DNA of 64,000 nt. Source: an uncultured Prevotella sp. (GTDB lineage Bacteria; Bacteroidota; Bacteroidia; Bacteroidales; Bacteroidaceae). Where the stretch lies: positions 1 to 64,000 of the forward strand of contig USDT01000002.1 of assembly GCA_900553465.1 (NCBI GenBank). Direction: 5' to 3'. Positions 15,752 to 23,681 of the stretch are shown here, one piece after another. The notes beneath the pieces were generated by a model. That model saw nothing but the letters and a program-made list of their open reading frames with translations, did not search any database and was not told where the DNA came from. Every line of letters starts with the position of its first letter. Position 1 is the first letter of the stretch. The translations under genes and the position numbers were made by a program.

Positions 15752-17647
15752 TCACATCTTGTTTATCCGCGCTATTATTCTATCGTTTGTTTTCTTTATA
15801 TTTTTCAGATCCTGCAGCAGTCTTAGTCTGTAACGCCACATTCTGACATAAAGTATAATGCCCAGCGGCACTATTATGGCCGCAGCAATGTTGAGCCACT
15901 TGCGGTCGAAAGGCCTTGTATGTGCCTTTTCTGATATTATAGGATATGTGTTGAGTTCATTAAGGATCACACTGTCTTTTGTGTTTGCCAGATCCTCAAT
16001 GATTTCCTCCAGTTCGCTGTTTATGCGTTCTATTTCATGATCCGCCTCATATCTGAAGAATACTTTTATCCAGTTTGGAGCGGATTTCAGTTTGTGCTGC
16101 TTGGAGTATTCGTAGATTTCCGTACTTATTTTCTGCAATCTTGCGGCATCTTTCTCGTAATCAGGATTTTCGATTATCACTTCCTTTGCGGCGACATGAC
16201 GTTTAATCCTTAATCCGAGAAGTTTGCGCAATATGTTGATATACATGTCGATATTGAATACGGTGGAATCCTTGTTAGCCTTGTATGTGAAGAAAATAGC
16301 AGTAGGAATTAGCACTGCGGATGCCAGACTGGTTCCGAACCATATGCTCCACATGCCTCCGCGTGCCATACGGCTGCCCGAATTCTCAAGAATATAATAC
16401 ACGATGAAAACCAGCACTGATATTATCACCGGCATACCGAGACCGCCTTTTCGTATGATCGCTCCAAGAGGTGCACCGATAAAGAAGAATACAAGACATG
16501 ACAGAGCCAGCGTGAATTTTGCGATACGCTCAATCTTGTGCTGCCTTATAAGCTTGTCTCCATCGTTGGTGATCATGCTTTTGAAGTCGAGGTCGCTCAC
16601 ATGCTGCTGTATCTTGTTCAGTGCGTCGTTGGCTGCCATACGTTTTTTCTCCGGCGACAGCTTTGCATAGGCTGAATCTACATTGAATGTGACCTCTTCG
16701 GCTCTTTTCACTGCTGTTATCGAATCTTTCTTTGAAACAACCGGGAGTGAATAGAACGCCATCTGGTCATAATTGTAATATACACGTCCTATGCTGTCAT
16801 AGTCGTGTCTTATCGAATCGATGAAGTGGTTTATCTGCGTAAGACTTTTGGCGCGGGCGTCGTTTGAAAGAGATGTGGCGTCCGCCATATTGAAGTCGCC
16901 GTCGTAATCGAGCACAATCTTCTTGTTCACAAAAGTCTCGCGTCTGTATGGTACGGATGCACTGTTGGCGAATTCCTGCGACTTCATGTTCTCAAACCAT
17001 TCTCCGTCCCACAGTGTCAGCAGCATGTGTTTTTTCTCAGCCGTGGCCTGCAGCATACCTGAGTCGGCGAGTATTATGGCCTGGTCTTCATAGCTGCCGG
17101 TCATGCGGTAGATCATTATGCCGTAGAGCTTACCTGTATTCATGTCTTTCTTCTGCACATACAGGTTGCTGTTCGGTATGCCGTCATAGAAGACACCTTC
17201 CGGTATTTCAAGCTCCGGACTTTTCTGCTTCATTGACATCATGATCTGTCCCATCTTCATGTTGGCGGCAGGTCCTACGCTGTTCTGAAAATAGAATGAC
17301 GCCAGACAGACAAGTATGGAAATGACAATGAGCGACCTGAATGTCTGCATCAGCGATATGCCGGCTGCCTTTATGGCTGTAAGCTCGCTGCTTTCGCCAA
17401 GGTTTCCGAATGTTATGAGTGATGAGAGCAGAATTGCCAACGGAAAAGCCTGCGGCACAAGCATAAGTCCCATGTACCAGAAAAACTGTGCCAGCACGTC
17501 CATTGACAGGCCTTTTCCTATCAGTTTGTCAATGTATCTCCATAAAAATTGCATCATCAGCACAAACTGGCAGATGAAAAATGTTCCTATAAAAAGGATG
17601 CCGAACTGTTTGGCGATGAATATATCTAATTTTTTTATACGAAACAT
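15752..17647 (-). CDS. LptF/LptG family permease (YjgP/YjgQ)
   Basis: An inner membrane permease of the LptF/LptG family, about 631 residues. By family it extracts lipopolysaccharide from the inner membrane with the LptB ATPase. Membrane helices are visible near the N-terminus ([38 protein letters not shown] with the family [13 protein letters not shown]) and in the C-terminal half ([20 protein letters not shown], with [12 protein letters not shown]). Between them is the jellyroll domain. It is longer than E. coli LptF/G because of a coiled charged region near residues 490-590 followed by another helix. The start at 17647 is chosen because the frame up to 17692 overlaps the -7 box. Only one copy is in the window, so F versus G cannot be assigned. 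Confidence 0.88.
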   Translation of the reverse strand: MFRIKKLDIFIAKQFGILFIGTFFICQFVLMMQFLWRYIDKLIGKGLSMDVLAQFFWYMGLMLVPQAFPLAILLSSLITFGNLGESSELTAIKAAGISLMQTFRSLIVISILVCLASFYFQNSVGPAANMKMGQIMMSMKQKSPELEIPEGVFYDGIPNSNLYVQKKDMNTGKLYGIMIYRMTGSYEDQAIILADSGMLQATAEKKHMLLTLWDGEWFENMKSQEFANSASVPYRRETFVNKKIVLDYDGDFNMADATSLSNDARAKSLTQINHFIDSIRHDYDSIGRVYYNYDQMAFYSLPVVSKKDSITAVKRAEEVTFNVDSAYAKLSPEKKRMAANDALNKIQQHVSDLDFKSMITNDGDKLIRQHKIERIAKFTLALSCLVFFFIGAPLGAIIRKGGLGMPVIISVLVFIVYYILENSGSRMARGGMWSIWFGTSLASAVLIPTAIFFTYKANKDSTVFNIDMYINILRKLLGLRIKRHVAAKEVIIENPDYEKDAARLQKISTEIYEYSKQHKLKSAPNWIKVFFRYEADHEIERINSELEEIIEDLANTKDSVILNELNTYPIISEKAHTRPFDRKWLNIAAAIIVPLGIILYVRMWRYRLRLLQDLKNIKKTNDRIIARINKM

Positions 17648-17689
17648 TGTGGGCGAAACTTTTTGCACAACGGCGTGCATGTCAGCCTG

Positions 17690-17697
17690 CAAAATTA
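17690..17697 (-). promoter_or_regulatory. -7 box of the LptF/G-ribBA operon
   Basis: Minus-strand TAATTTTG followed by C. The implied start site near 17684 excludes translation from the upstream ATG at 17692 and fits the ATG at 17647. Confidence 0.55.
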
Positions 17698-17764
17698 GTA
17701 AAAAAAATAAGAAATAGTCCTATTTATGCTTTTTTATTATTTATTTAATAGGTGTGCTCACGGG

Positions 17765-18163
17765 TTACAGACCGCTTGTGCGGTGCAGTCTTTTCATGTT
17801 GTCACGCCATATTCCCTGCAGACCGTCTACGTCTTCTTCTTCCGCAAAATCGGTTATATGCAGTGTGTATTCTCCGGTCAGTATGTTTTTCTCCATTCTC
17901 AATTCCACATACGCGTTCTCATCGTCCTCGTCTTCCCATACAAAGCGTATGTGGCAGAATTTCTCACACTCGGTTATTTTCGCACGTCTTATTTCATGAC
18001 TGCTCCATACCATTCCCCAGGTAAATGTCAGTATGCCATTTTCCTGTTTTATTTCATCAGCGATCCATTTCCCCAATCCCTCAGGAGTTCCGATAAGGTT
18101 CCATATAATATTTGGAGATTTAGAATTCAGTCTTTGCTCTATTGTTATTTTTCTTTTTTTCAT
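17765..18163 (-). CDS. START-like (SRPBCC fold) domain protein
   Basis: A 132-residue cytoplasmic protein resembling the short START-like domain proteins of Bacteroidetes. Recognisable points are IEQRLNSKSPNIIWNLIGTP at the start, LGKWIADEI, then alternating strands (ILTFTWGMVW, KFCHIRFVWEDEDDENAYVE, YTLHITDFAEEEDVDG) and a final helix (LQGIWRDNMKRL). This is the helix-grip fold used to bind hydrophobic ligands. No ligand or pathway can be inferred. It sits alone upstream of the LptF/G operon with its own -7 box at 18223-18230. Confidence 0.8.
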   Translation of the reverse strand: MKKRKITIEQRLNSKSPNIIWNLIGTPEGLGKWIADEIKQENGILTFTWGMVWSSHEIRRAKITECEKFCHIRFVWEDEDDENAYVELRMEKNILTGEYTLHITDFAEEEDVDGLQGIWRDNMKRLHRTSGL

Positions 18164-18222
18164 CTGGTATATGGTGTAGGTTGTTTTCTCCAGAACATCT
18201 TACATCTTACCTGTTTATGGTG

Positions 18223-18230
18223 CAAAAATA
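18223..18230 (-). promoter_or_regulatory. -7 box of the START-like gene
   Basis: Minus-strand TATTTTTG followed by CAC. An ATTG at 18253-18250 lies 19 bases upstream as a possible -33 element. Confidence 0.5.
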
Positions 18231-18270
18231 ATATATTTGATATTTAAAACAATAAAAAGTGGAAAAATAT

Positions 18271-18301
18271 TTTGCAGTTTAATAAAATTGTATTACCTTT
18301 G
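18271..18301 (+). promoter_or_regulatory. Promoter of the tRNA gene
   Basis: TTTG at 18271-18274, a 19-base spacer and TACCTTTG at 18294-18301 form a full -33/-7 promoter ending 17 bases before the mature tRNA. Confidence 0.8.
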
Positions 18302-18318
18302 CACTCGCAAAAACGAAA

Positions 18319-18392
18319 GGCGGGATAGCTCAGCTGGTTAGAGCGCATGATTCATAATCATGAGGTCCCCAGTTCAATCCTGGGTCCCGCTA
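18319..18392 (+). tRNA. tRNA with CAT anticodon (probably elongator tRNA-Met)
   Basis: A 74-nt cloverleaf: acceptor stem GGCGGGA with TCCCGCT, D stem GCTC/GAGC, anticodon stem CATGA/TCATG around the loop TTCATAA, and T stem CCCAG/CTGGG around TTCAATC. The discriminator is A and CCA is not clearly encoded. The anticodon is CAT. A paired first acceptor position (G-T) argues against initiator tRNA. Elongator Met is the likely identity, but an Ile tRNA whose CAT is modified to lysidine cannot be excluded by eye. Confidence 0.93.
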
Positions 18393-18411
18393 CAATATAA
18401 AACAGAAGTTT

Positions 18412-18445
18412 AGCCATAATCGGTTTTCCGGTTATGGCTTTTTCT
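18412..18445 (+). terminator. Terminator of the tRNA transcript
   Basis: A 12-bp stem with one G-T pair (18412-18423 with 18428-18439) and a tetraloop of T is followed by a long T-rich tail. Confidence 0.85.
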
Positions 18446-18592
18446 TTTTCCTTGCTTTTGTGGTTCTGTGATTATCGTTCTGATGTGGTCGTATATGGCC
18501 GCAACTGTTCTGTATCCGGCAGAAAACAGTAGGGCAGGTTTCAATAAAAACAGTGGTTTCAATCCCTAAATGGCACTGTTTTTCTCTCTTGG

Positions 18593-19070
18593 GATGAAAA
18601 CAATATGGGCCACTTACAGATTTTCAGTACCCCGCGGTTTTTCCGTCAGAGTTTTCTGTTCTACCCCAAAAATCCAGCGCGTATTTGCGCGCAGACTCTC
18701 CTTCGGACGCAAATTCGCGAGAAATGAGAGGTTTATGTAATGTATTGAACGTCAGTGGCTTATGTTTAATAGTTCTTTCCCCGTTGTGCAAAATGCACCG
18801 TTTCAGCATGCGATATTGCCCATATCATGGGCTGAAATGCACTATATCACACCCTGATATGGGCGTAATCAGAGCCCCAAACAGGCATGATCGGAATGTG
18901 ATATGGACCATTCCGGACTGCACTACAGGTTATATGAAAAGACGATACGGGATGAATGAGCCTTTATTATGTGATATTTAACATTTCTTTACATCTCTTT
19001 TGCGATTTTCGTTTGTCAAAAAATAGTCAAGAAAAACTGTAAGTTCCTCGTCCGGGTTTTCTTTAAAAAC
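18593..19070 (+). repeat. Dispersed intergenic repeat, copy A
   Basis: About 478 bases that align along their whole length with copies B (41062-41520, inverted) and C (61676-62155). Conserved blocks are the outer end (gaaaacaatatggg, then cagagttttctgttctacc), the hairpin block and the inner end (gtcaagaaaaactgtaag, then ccgggttttctttaaaaac). Stem-loops: 1, 18678-18689 with 18708-18719 (12 bp, one A-A mismatch); 2, 18799-18806 with 18832-18839 enclosing GCCCAT/ATGGGC; 3, 18842-18849 with 18855-18862; 4, 18892-18898 with 18909-18915. No terminal inverted repeats, transposase or target duplication is evident. Short open frames on both strands are by-products of the repeat. Confidence 0.9.
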
Positions 19071-19297
19071 GTGATGATGAGCCGTGAATTATAGTGTGGA
19101 AATTGTGCTTTGCTTTTTCACGGATGATTGATCGGCAGGTTATCGCAATGTGAATTTTTTATCACGTGATGGACTGCGCTGTCATGTTTTATACCACATC
19201 GCGTTGTCTGTAAGTTCTTGTCATTCAGTGGTGATTCATGAATAAAACCCATCTCACGGTATTTCCATTGAGCACTGTTTTCGTCCGGTGTTTTCGC
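19071..19297. other. Spacer between repeat A and insertion-sequence remnants
   Basis: I see no gene, hairpin or promoter that I can support here. It separates the repeat from a run of degenerate insertion-sequence fragments. Confidence 0.4.
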
Positions 19298-19328
19298 TAA
19301 TCACCAATATTCATCGAACTCACGTTAA
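19298..19328 (+). mobile_element. Orphan end of an IS982-type element
   Basis: The sequence taatcaccaa followed by cgaactcacgttaa (19315-19328) matches, inverted, the end at 19891-19937 of the truncated element next door, but lacks about 16 inner bases. No matching partner end lies upstream in this window, so it looks like a relic of an older copy. Confidence 0.6.
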
Positions 19329-19371
19329 AATACATTTTCTAAAAACTACAAATTGTATGTTCTAAGTATAA

Positions 19372-19414
19372 AAGAGCATTATCAAACCCATTTTGGTTCT
19401 ATGATAATGCTCTT
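19372..19414. terminator. Strong hairpin, terminator-like
   Basis: A perfect 13-bp stem (AAGAGCATTATCA at 19372-19384 with 19402-19414) with a 17-base loop and A/T-rich flanks. No intact gene reads into it from the left. It may terminate leftward transcription of the small membrane frame at 19625-19822 or belong to the lost element. Confidence 0.55.
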
Positions 19415-19416
19415 AT

Positions 19417-19620
19417 TAATAGAATTACGATGACTAAGTTTTTGTTTGTAAGTTCGCCTTTATGAAATTTAGCTTTTGGGTCATCACCGTGTATTGAAAG
19501 AAGACTGTTGAAGGGATATTCGTATTAATCAACTTGATAGTAGAGAGGTTCGTGCCCTCTCATGCGGTGTGTCTCTGAATGATATGTTCTGTCTGACCTT
19601 CACTAACAGGCCGGACAGTG
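19417..19620. other. Spacer without recognised gene
   Basis: Only a short GAGAGG/CCTCTC hairpin near 19536-19560 is visible. There is no supported gene. Confidence 0.35.
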
Positions 19621-19624
19621 GAAT

Positions 19625-19822
19625 CTATTTGCCGCTTTTCGAGTAAGAGCGGTAGTTCCTATACAAGTTGAAGATGCTGATAACCTCCATTACAGTAAAA
19701 AATACCTTCGTCCAAATAGTTGAACTATTTAGAATGCTAATTGCTAAAAAATATATCCATAATAATATTGCGAATACATCAAGTAGCAAGATTAAAATGT
19801 AATACCGTCTATTTTTGTTCAT
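19625..19822 (-). CDS. Possible small membrane protein, N-terminus disturbed by IS remnant
   Basis: A frame of 65 residues from the internal ATG at 19822, with two hydrophobic helices (YYILILLLDVFAILLWIYFL and a second one around WTKVFFTVMEVISIF) and a basic tail (YRNYRSYSKSGK). The frame is open back to 19981, but that upstream part crosses the IS982-type end at 19891-19904 and is probably not native. The gene may be a remnant whose original start and promoter were replaced by the element. No function can be suggested and it may not be expressed. Confidence 0.35.
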   Translation of the reverse strand: MNKNRRYYILILLLDVFAILLWIYFLAISILNSSTIWTKVFFTVMEVISIFNLYRNYRSYSKSGK

Positions 19823-19890
19823 CTTGTATTTCTTGTTTACCATTCCGGAATTTAAAACTAGATGCAGCAACACTAAGAGATCTGTATATA

Positions 19891-20537
19891 TTAACGTGAG
19901 TTCGGCGAATTGTAAGTGCTTGTAAATTTGGTGATTAGTTTGTATATTTATAGTTGTTGAATTACAAAGTATTACGAACAATAATCGCTATGAGCACTGA
20001 GAGCAAAGTTATAGAATTATTTTGTATGGCAGATGATTTTTGCAATTTTTTGATGCCATGATGTCAAAATATACGCTTAAACCTACCGCAAAACGTAATT
20101 ATCATCGTGATTCCACCATGTCCAAGGCTGAAATCATGCTTGTCATGATATTTTTTCATGATTTTGGGTATCGATGTCTGAAGCACTTCTATCAGGAAAA
20201 GGTCTGCAAGCATATGCGTCACCTCTTTTCCAAAGTCGTTTCTTATAACCGTTTTGTTGAATTGGAAAAAGAAGTGGCCATCCCATTGGCCCTGTTCATC
20301 AAGAAGTTTCTTTTGGCAAATGCACGGGTATCAGTTTTGTTGACAGCACTCCCTTACGTGTATGCAAGAACCGGAGAATCCATATTCATAAAACGTTCAA
20401 GGGAATAGCACAAAGAAGAAAATGTTCTATGGGCTTGTTCTTCGGATTCAAACTGCATCTGATATGTAACGAACGTGGAGAACTTCTAAACTTCATGATT
20501 ACTCCCGGAGATGTGGATGACATCGAACTCACGTTAA
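19891..20537 (+). mobile_element. Degenerate IS982-family insertion sequence
   Basis: The ends are perfect 14-base inverted repeats, ttaacgtgagttcg at 19891-19904 and cgaactcacgttaa at 20524-20537. Inside is a frameshifted, shortened transposase gene. The element is about 650 bases, whereas IS982-family members are usually near 1 kb, so a large part of the 3' transposase region has been lost. It cannot move by itself. Confidence 0.75.
19990..20521 (+). pseudogene. IS982-family transposase, frameshifted and truncated
   Basis: The reading begins at ATG 19990 (MSTESKVIELFCMADDF), shifts frame in the T-run near 20040-20050, continues as FFDAMMSKYTLKPTAKRNYH and MRHLFSKVVSYNRFVELEK, and shifts again near 20310. 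It then reads SFVDSTPLRVCK, KTFKGIAQR and FKLHLICNERGELLNFMITP in another frame. The DSTPLRVCKN stretch carries the first catalytic aspartate of the family. The coding part breaks off after a GDVDD segment and is joined directly to the element end, where the final RTHVN-like codons overlap the inverted repeat. With two frameshifts and roughly the last 40 percent missing, no functional enzyme can be made. Confidence 0.8.
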
Positions 20538-20752
20538 ATAGTTTTCATGCCTTGTGTTCTTATAATAACGCAAAATTTCTTTTATCTGAGTGATAATTAT
20601 ATATAATAATGTGGTGTTATGTTATATTTTGTTATATATACAGGAATAATGATTTATTAACATTTGGCTATGCAATTATTCTTATCCAACGGTATTTATG
20701 TTATTGAATCAGCTGATAAACTTAACGTAAGTATAACTTAAAAACAGAAAAT

Positions 20753-21370
20753 ATGAAAAAGATATTCAAGTTACAAAATTTCTATATGTTGATGTTCTTA
20801 ATGGGAAGTGTTGTTGCTTTCACTTCATGTGATGATGAAGACGACAATCCGCCACACACACCGGTTGTACAGGACATGTATGGTTCCTATACAGGAAATA
20901 TGGCTTTCTCGGACATTTCCCTGCAGGATGCTTCTGATGATTCGTCAGTGAGCGAAGCTGTGACAGCAAAGGTTGACAACGACACCATATATTTCGATGA
21001 TTTTCCAATCAAAAACATTGTAGTTTCCGTTGTTGGTGACGAGGCTCTCGCCGACAAGATTGTTGAAGCAGTAGGAAAAGTGGAGTACAAGATTGGTTAT
21101 AAGCCGGAACTCACTGAAAAGAAAGACAGCATTCTTTTCGCAATGGATCCCAAACCGTTCAACATCTCTGTTACTCTGCCGTCTGAGGTTGAGGGAGAAG
21201 AGGATGATCAGATGGACATAACAGTAAATGTTCTGCCTGTTGACGGAGCCAATTATGAATGCAAGACAACAAATTTGAAGTTTAATATTGATGTTGATGA
21301 AGTGCAGGTTGGAGGAAGCAGCATAGGCTTCGAACCCAAGAGATTTGATTTTGAAATGAAGAAAAAGTAA
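20753..21370 (+). CDS. Lipoprotein of a Bacteroidales family (DUF4840-like)
   Basis: A 205-residue exported lipoprotein with lipobox AFTSCDDE after a long N-terminus. The acidic mature part resembles the Bacteroidales DUF4840 lipoproteins: MYGSYTGNMAFSDIS near the start, then beta-rich segments such as VDNDTIYFDDFPIKNI, YKIGYKPELTEKKDSILFAM and YECKTTNLKFNIDVDEVQ. It probably lies at the cell surface or the outer membrane inner face. It is monocistronic, between the IS remnant and the efflux operon, with a strong terminator. The family assignment is from memory and the function is unknown. Confidence 0.65.
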   Translation: MKKIFKLQNFYMLMFLMGSVVAFTSCDDEDDNPPHTPVVQDMYGSYTGNMAFSDISLQDASDDSSVSEAVTAKVDNDTIYFDDFPIKNIVVSVVGDEALADKIVEAVGKVEYKIGYKPELTEKKDSILFAMDPKPFNISVTLPSEVEGEEDDQMDITVNVLPVDGANYECKTTNLKFNIDVDEVQVGGSSIGFEPKRFDFEMKKK

Positions 21371-21395
21371 GAAAACCTGCGAAGCAAAAAGAAGG

Positions 21396-21437
21396 AGAAG
21401 AATGGCAGAAGGCGTTTCTGTCATTCTTCTTTTTTTG
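21396..21437. terminator. Terminator between convergent genes
   Basis: A 15-bp stem with one G-T pair (21396-21410 with 21416-21430) is followed by seven T. The left flank is A-rich, so it can also end the minus-strand efflux operon. Confidence 0.85.
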
Positions 21438-21476
21438 TGACTGTCCGTCTTATTGATATTTTGTTTTACAGATTTA

Positions 21477-22574
21477 TTATCCGTTCTTTTTATAACTGTA
21501 TATTGCCAGAGTGTTTGCTGCGGCGGCGAAAACAGCCAGTGCAGTGGTCTGTGGAAGTATGTTGCCGAATGTTCCGCCCTTTATGAATACAGTACGCATG
21601 CCGTCGATAAAATATTTCATCGGATTTATCGTCGTGATGCAGATAGCCCAGTCGGGCATGGAGCTGACCGGTGTGAACAGTCCGCTGAGCAGAATCATGC
21701 ACACCATGACAAACCACATGACAAACATCGCCTGCTGCATCACACGGCTGTAGTTGCTTATCACCAGTCCGATGCCGCTGAAAGTCAGTGCAAGCAGCAT
21801 TGCAAGCATATAGAGCAGCAGGATGTTTCCTTCAGGAGTGATGCCGTAGACAATCCAGGACAGCAGAAAGCATATTGTCATCACTATCATGCTGATAATC
21901 CAGTAAGGAATGAGTTTGGCGATGATGAAGGTCGATTTGCTTATGGGTGTCACATTTATCTGTTCTATGGTGCCGTTTTCTTTTTCGCCCACTATGTTGA
22001 GCGCAGGCAGAAATCCGCAGAACATCACAATAAGTATTGCCATCAGTGCCGGAATCATGAATACCTTATAGTCCTGTCCTTTGTTGTAAAGAGAGAATGT
22101 TGTAAGTTTCTCTTTGTTGACAGTAGTGTTTGCATGCACAGCTTCCTTCAGATTGTCGTTTATGATGTTGGCAAGATAGGCCGACCCCATGCTGCCCTTT
22201 GTGCCGTTCACCGCGTTTGCGCTTACAAGTATTCTTGGCAGTCTGCCGTTGGTTATGTCGCGCTCGTAATTTTCGGGTATCACGACAGCCACGTCTGTTT
22301 TGCACATGTCTATTTTCTTCATCGCGTCCTCGTAGCTCCTTTCCGTTCCTGCGAATATGAAGTAGTCGGAAGCCTCAATCCTGTGTATCAGTCGCGACGA
22401 TATGGATGAGTGGTCGTTGTCGACAACGCTTACTATGATGTTTTTTATCTCAAGGTTTGTCACCCAGGGCGTCACACACATTATTATAATAGGGAACATG
22501 ACAATCATTTTGGGAATGAACGTATTCCGCATGATTTGTCTGAACTCCTTTTCTAACAGATATTTTATAGTCAT
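21477..22574 (-). CDS. ABC-2 type efflux permease (second of two)
   Basis: A 365-residue ABC-2 membrane subunit. It has one N-terminal helix (MIVMFPIIIMCVTPWV), a large extracytoplasmic domain typical of the YhhJ/YbhR group (IIVSVVDNDHSSISSRLIHR and AVVIPENYERDI), then a cluster of helices with the family GEKENGTIEQINVTPISK loop. It pairs with the permease 13 bases upstream and with the ATPase and adaptor genes of the same operon. By family the complex exports drugs or other hydrophobic compounds across both membranes through the TolC-type channel. It is the last gene before the shared terminator. Confidence 0.9.
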   Translation of the reverse strand: MTIKYLLEKEFRQIMRNTFIPKMIVMFPIIIMCVTPWVTNLEIKNIIVSVVDNDHSSISSRLIHRIEASDYFIFAGTERSYEDAMKKIDMCKTDVAVVIPENYERDITNGRLPRILVSANAVNGTKGSMGSAYLANIINDNLKEAVHANTTVNKEKLTTFSLYNKGQDYKVFMIPALMAILIVMFCGFLPALNIVGEKENGTIEQINVTPISKSTFIIAKLIPYWIISMIVMTICFLLSWIVYGITPEGNILLLYMLAMLLALTFSGIGLVISNYSRVMQQAMFVMWFVMVCMILLSGLFTPVSSMPDWAICITTINPMKYFIDGMRTVFIKGGTFGNILPQTTALAVFAAAANTLAIYSYKKNG

Positions 22575-22587
22575 ATCATGTGCTTTT

Positions 22588-23676
22588 TTATTTCAGATGT
22601 TCTTTAAATTTCTTCAGTGCTATGCCAAGCAGTATCACTGTCATTATGAGAAGTACACATGTCTCTTTGACAATCGTCGAAGGATCTGCGCCCATTATCA
22701 TGAGCTTTCTTATGGCGGATATGTACCATCTCGCTGGAACTACGGCCGAGACGTACTGTAATATCTGCGGCATGCTTTCCACCGGGAAGATCATACCCGA
22801 CAGCAGAAGCGTGGGCACAAGCATCATCATTCCTGAGGCAAGCAGCGCGGCGACTTGCGTCTGTGTGGCAACGCTTATGAGAAGTCCGAGCGACAGCGCG
22901 AGCATTATGTACAGAAACGACACCAGCGCAATTAGGAATATGCTTCCTGCTATGGGTACGTCAAGCACAAAGTGCGATATAATGATGATGCAGGCCAGTA
23001 TCAGTGTTGACAGAACAAAATAGGGTACGGCCTTGGCTGTTATGATGACGATCGGCTTCACCGGCGAGACGAGCAGGATGTCCATGTTGCCACGTTCCTT
23101 CTCTCGCACAATACTTACAGACGTCATCATGGTGCATACGATGAGCATCAGCATGCCCATGATGCCAGGTACGAAGTTGTACGAGCTTTTCATTTGCGGG
23201 TTGTACAGCAGTTTTGTCTCGGCTGCCGAAGCTGTTGCAGACTGTCCGTACATTGTTCCTGCCACAATCTGTCTGACGTAGTTGCCGTGCTGTATGGACA
23301 TGTTTGGGTCGGATCCGTCTGTCATTATCTGTATGTCAGCGCTTCCGTCGTGTCTGTGGTTGGCCATGTGTGGCTTGAATATTACAGCCATGTCCGTCTT
23401 GCCGTTTCTTATCATTTCTATGGCGCTTGCCGGAGAGTCGGTGCTGCCGGTGACGATGAAGTATTCAGATGCCTGCAGCTGTTCTGTTATCTGTCGGGTG
23501 AGCATGTCTTCAACCGGTGTCACCGTTACTATTCTCACGTTTCTCACCTCTGTAGATATGGCAAAGCCGAACAGCAGCATCATCACAATCGGTATGCCGA
23601 ACAGCACCATTACCGTGCGGCTGTCGCGCATGATGTGTTTCGTCTCTTTTGATATGAATGCTATGAATTCTTTCAT
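22588..23676 (-). CDS. ABC-2 type efflux permease (first of two)
   Basis: A 362-residue ABC-2 permease starting at ATG 23676 (MKEFIAFISKETKHIMRDSR); the longer frame to 23742 overlaps the ATPase gene and lacks membrane character. Layout is as in the second permease: first helix VLFGIPIVMMLLFGFA, an extracytoplasmic domain (VRIVTVTPVEDMLTRQ, DMAVIFKPH), then five helices with REKERGNMDILLVSPVKP and VPTLLLSGMIFPVESMPQ. The two permeases are related but distinct and probably form a heterodimer. It is separated from the ATPase by 5 bases. Confidence 0.9.
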   Translation of the reverse strand: MKEFIAFISKETKHIMRDSRTVMVLFGIPIVMMLLFGFAISTEVRNVRIVTVTPVEDMLTRQITEQLQASEYFIVTGSTDSPASAIEMIRNGKTDMAVIFKPHMANHRHDGSADIQIMTDGSDPNMSIQHGNYVRQIVAGTMYGQSATASAAETKLLYNPQMKSSYNFVPGIMGMLMLIVCTMMTSVSIVREKERGNMDILLVSPVKPIVIITAKAVPYFVLSTLILACIIIISHFVLDVPIAGSIFLIALVSFLYIMLALSLGLLISVATQTQVAALLASGMMMLVPTLLLSGMIFPVESMPQILQYVSAVVPARWYISAIRKLMIMGADPSTIVKETCVLLIMTVILLGIALKKFKEHLK

Positions 23677-23681
23677 TGTGT

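Noticed and set aside
18685..18981. 98-codon plus-strand frame inside repeat A
   Set aside because: It is not kept as a frame in copies B and C and is explained by the repeat.
18593..19070. Repeat copies considered as a CRISPR array or a MITE
   Set aside because: There are no short repeats with regular spacers, and no terminal inverted repeats or target duplication were seen, so neither label is supported.
21453..22409. 318-codon plus-strand frame rich in histidine and cysteine
   Set aside because: It is antisense to the ABC-2 permease gene and has no start context or domain.
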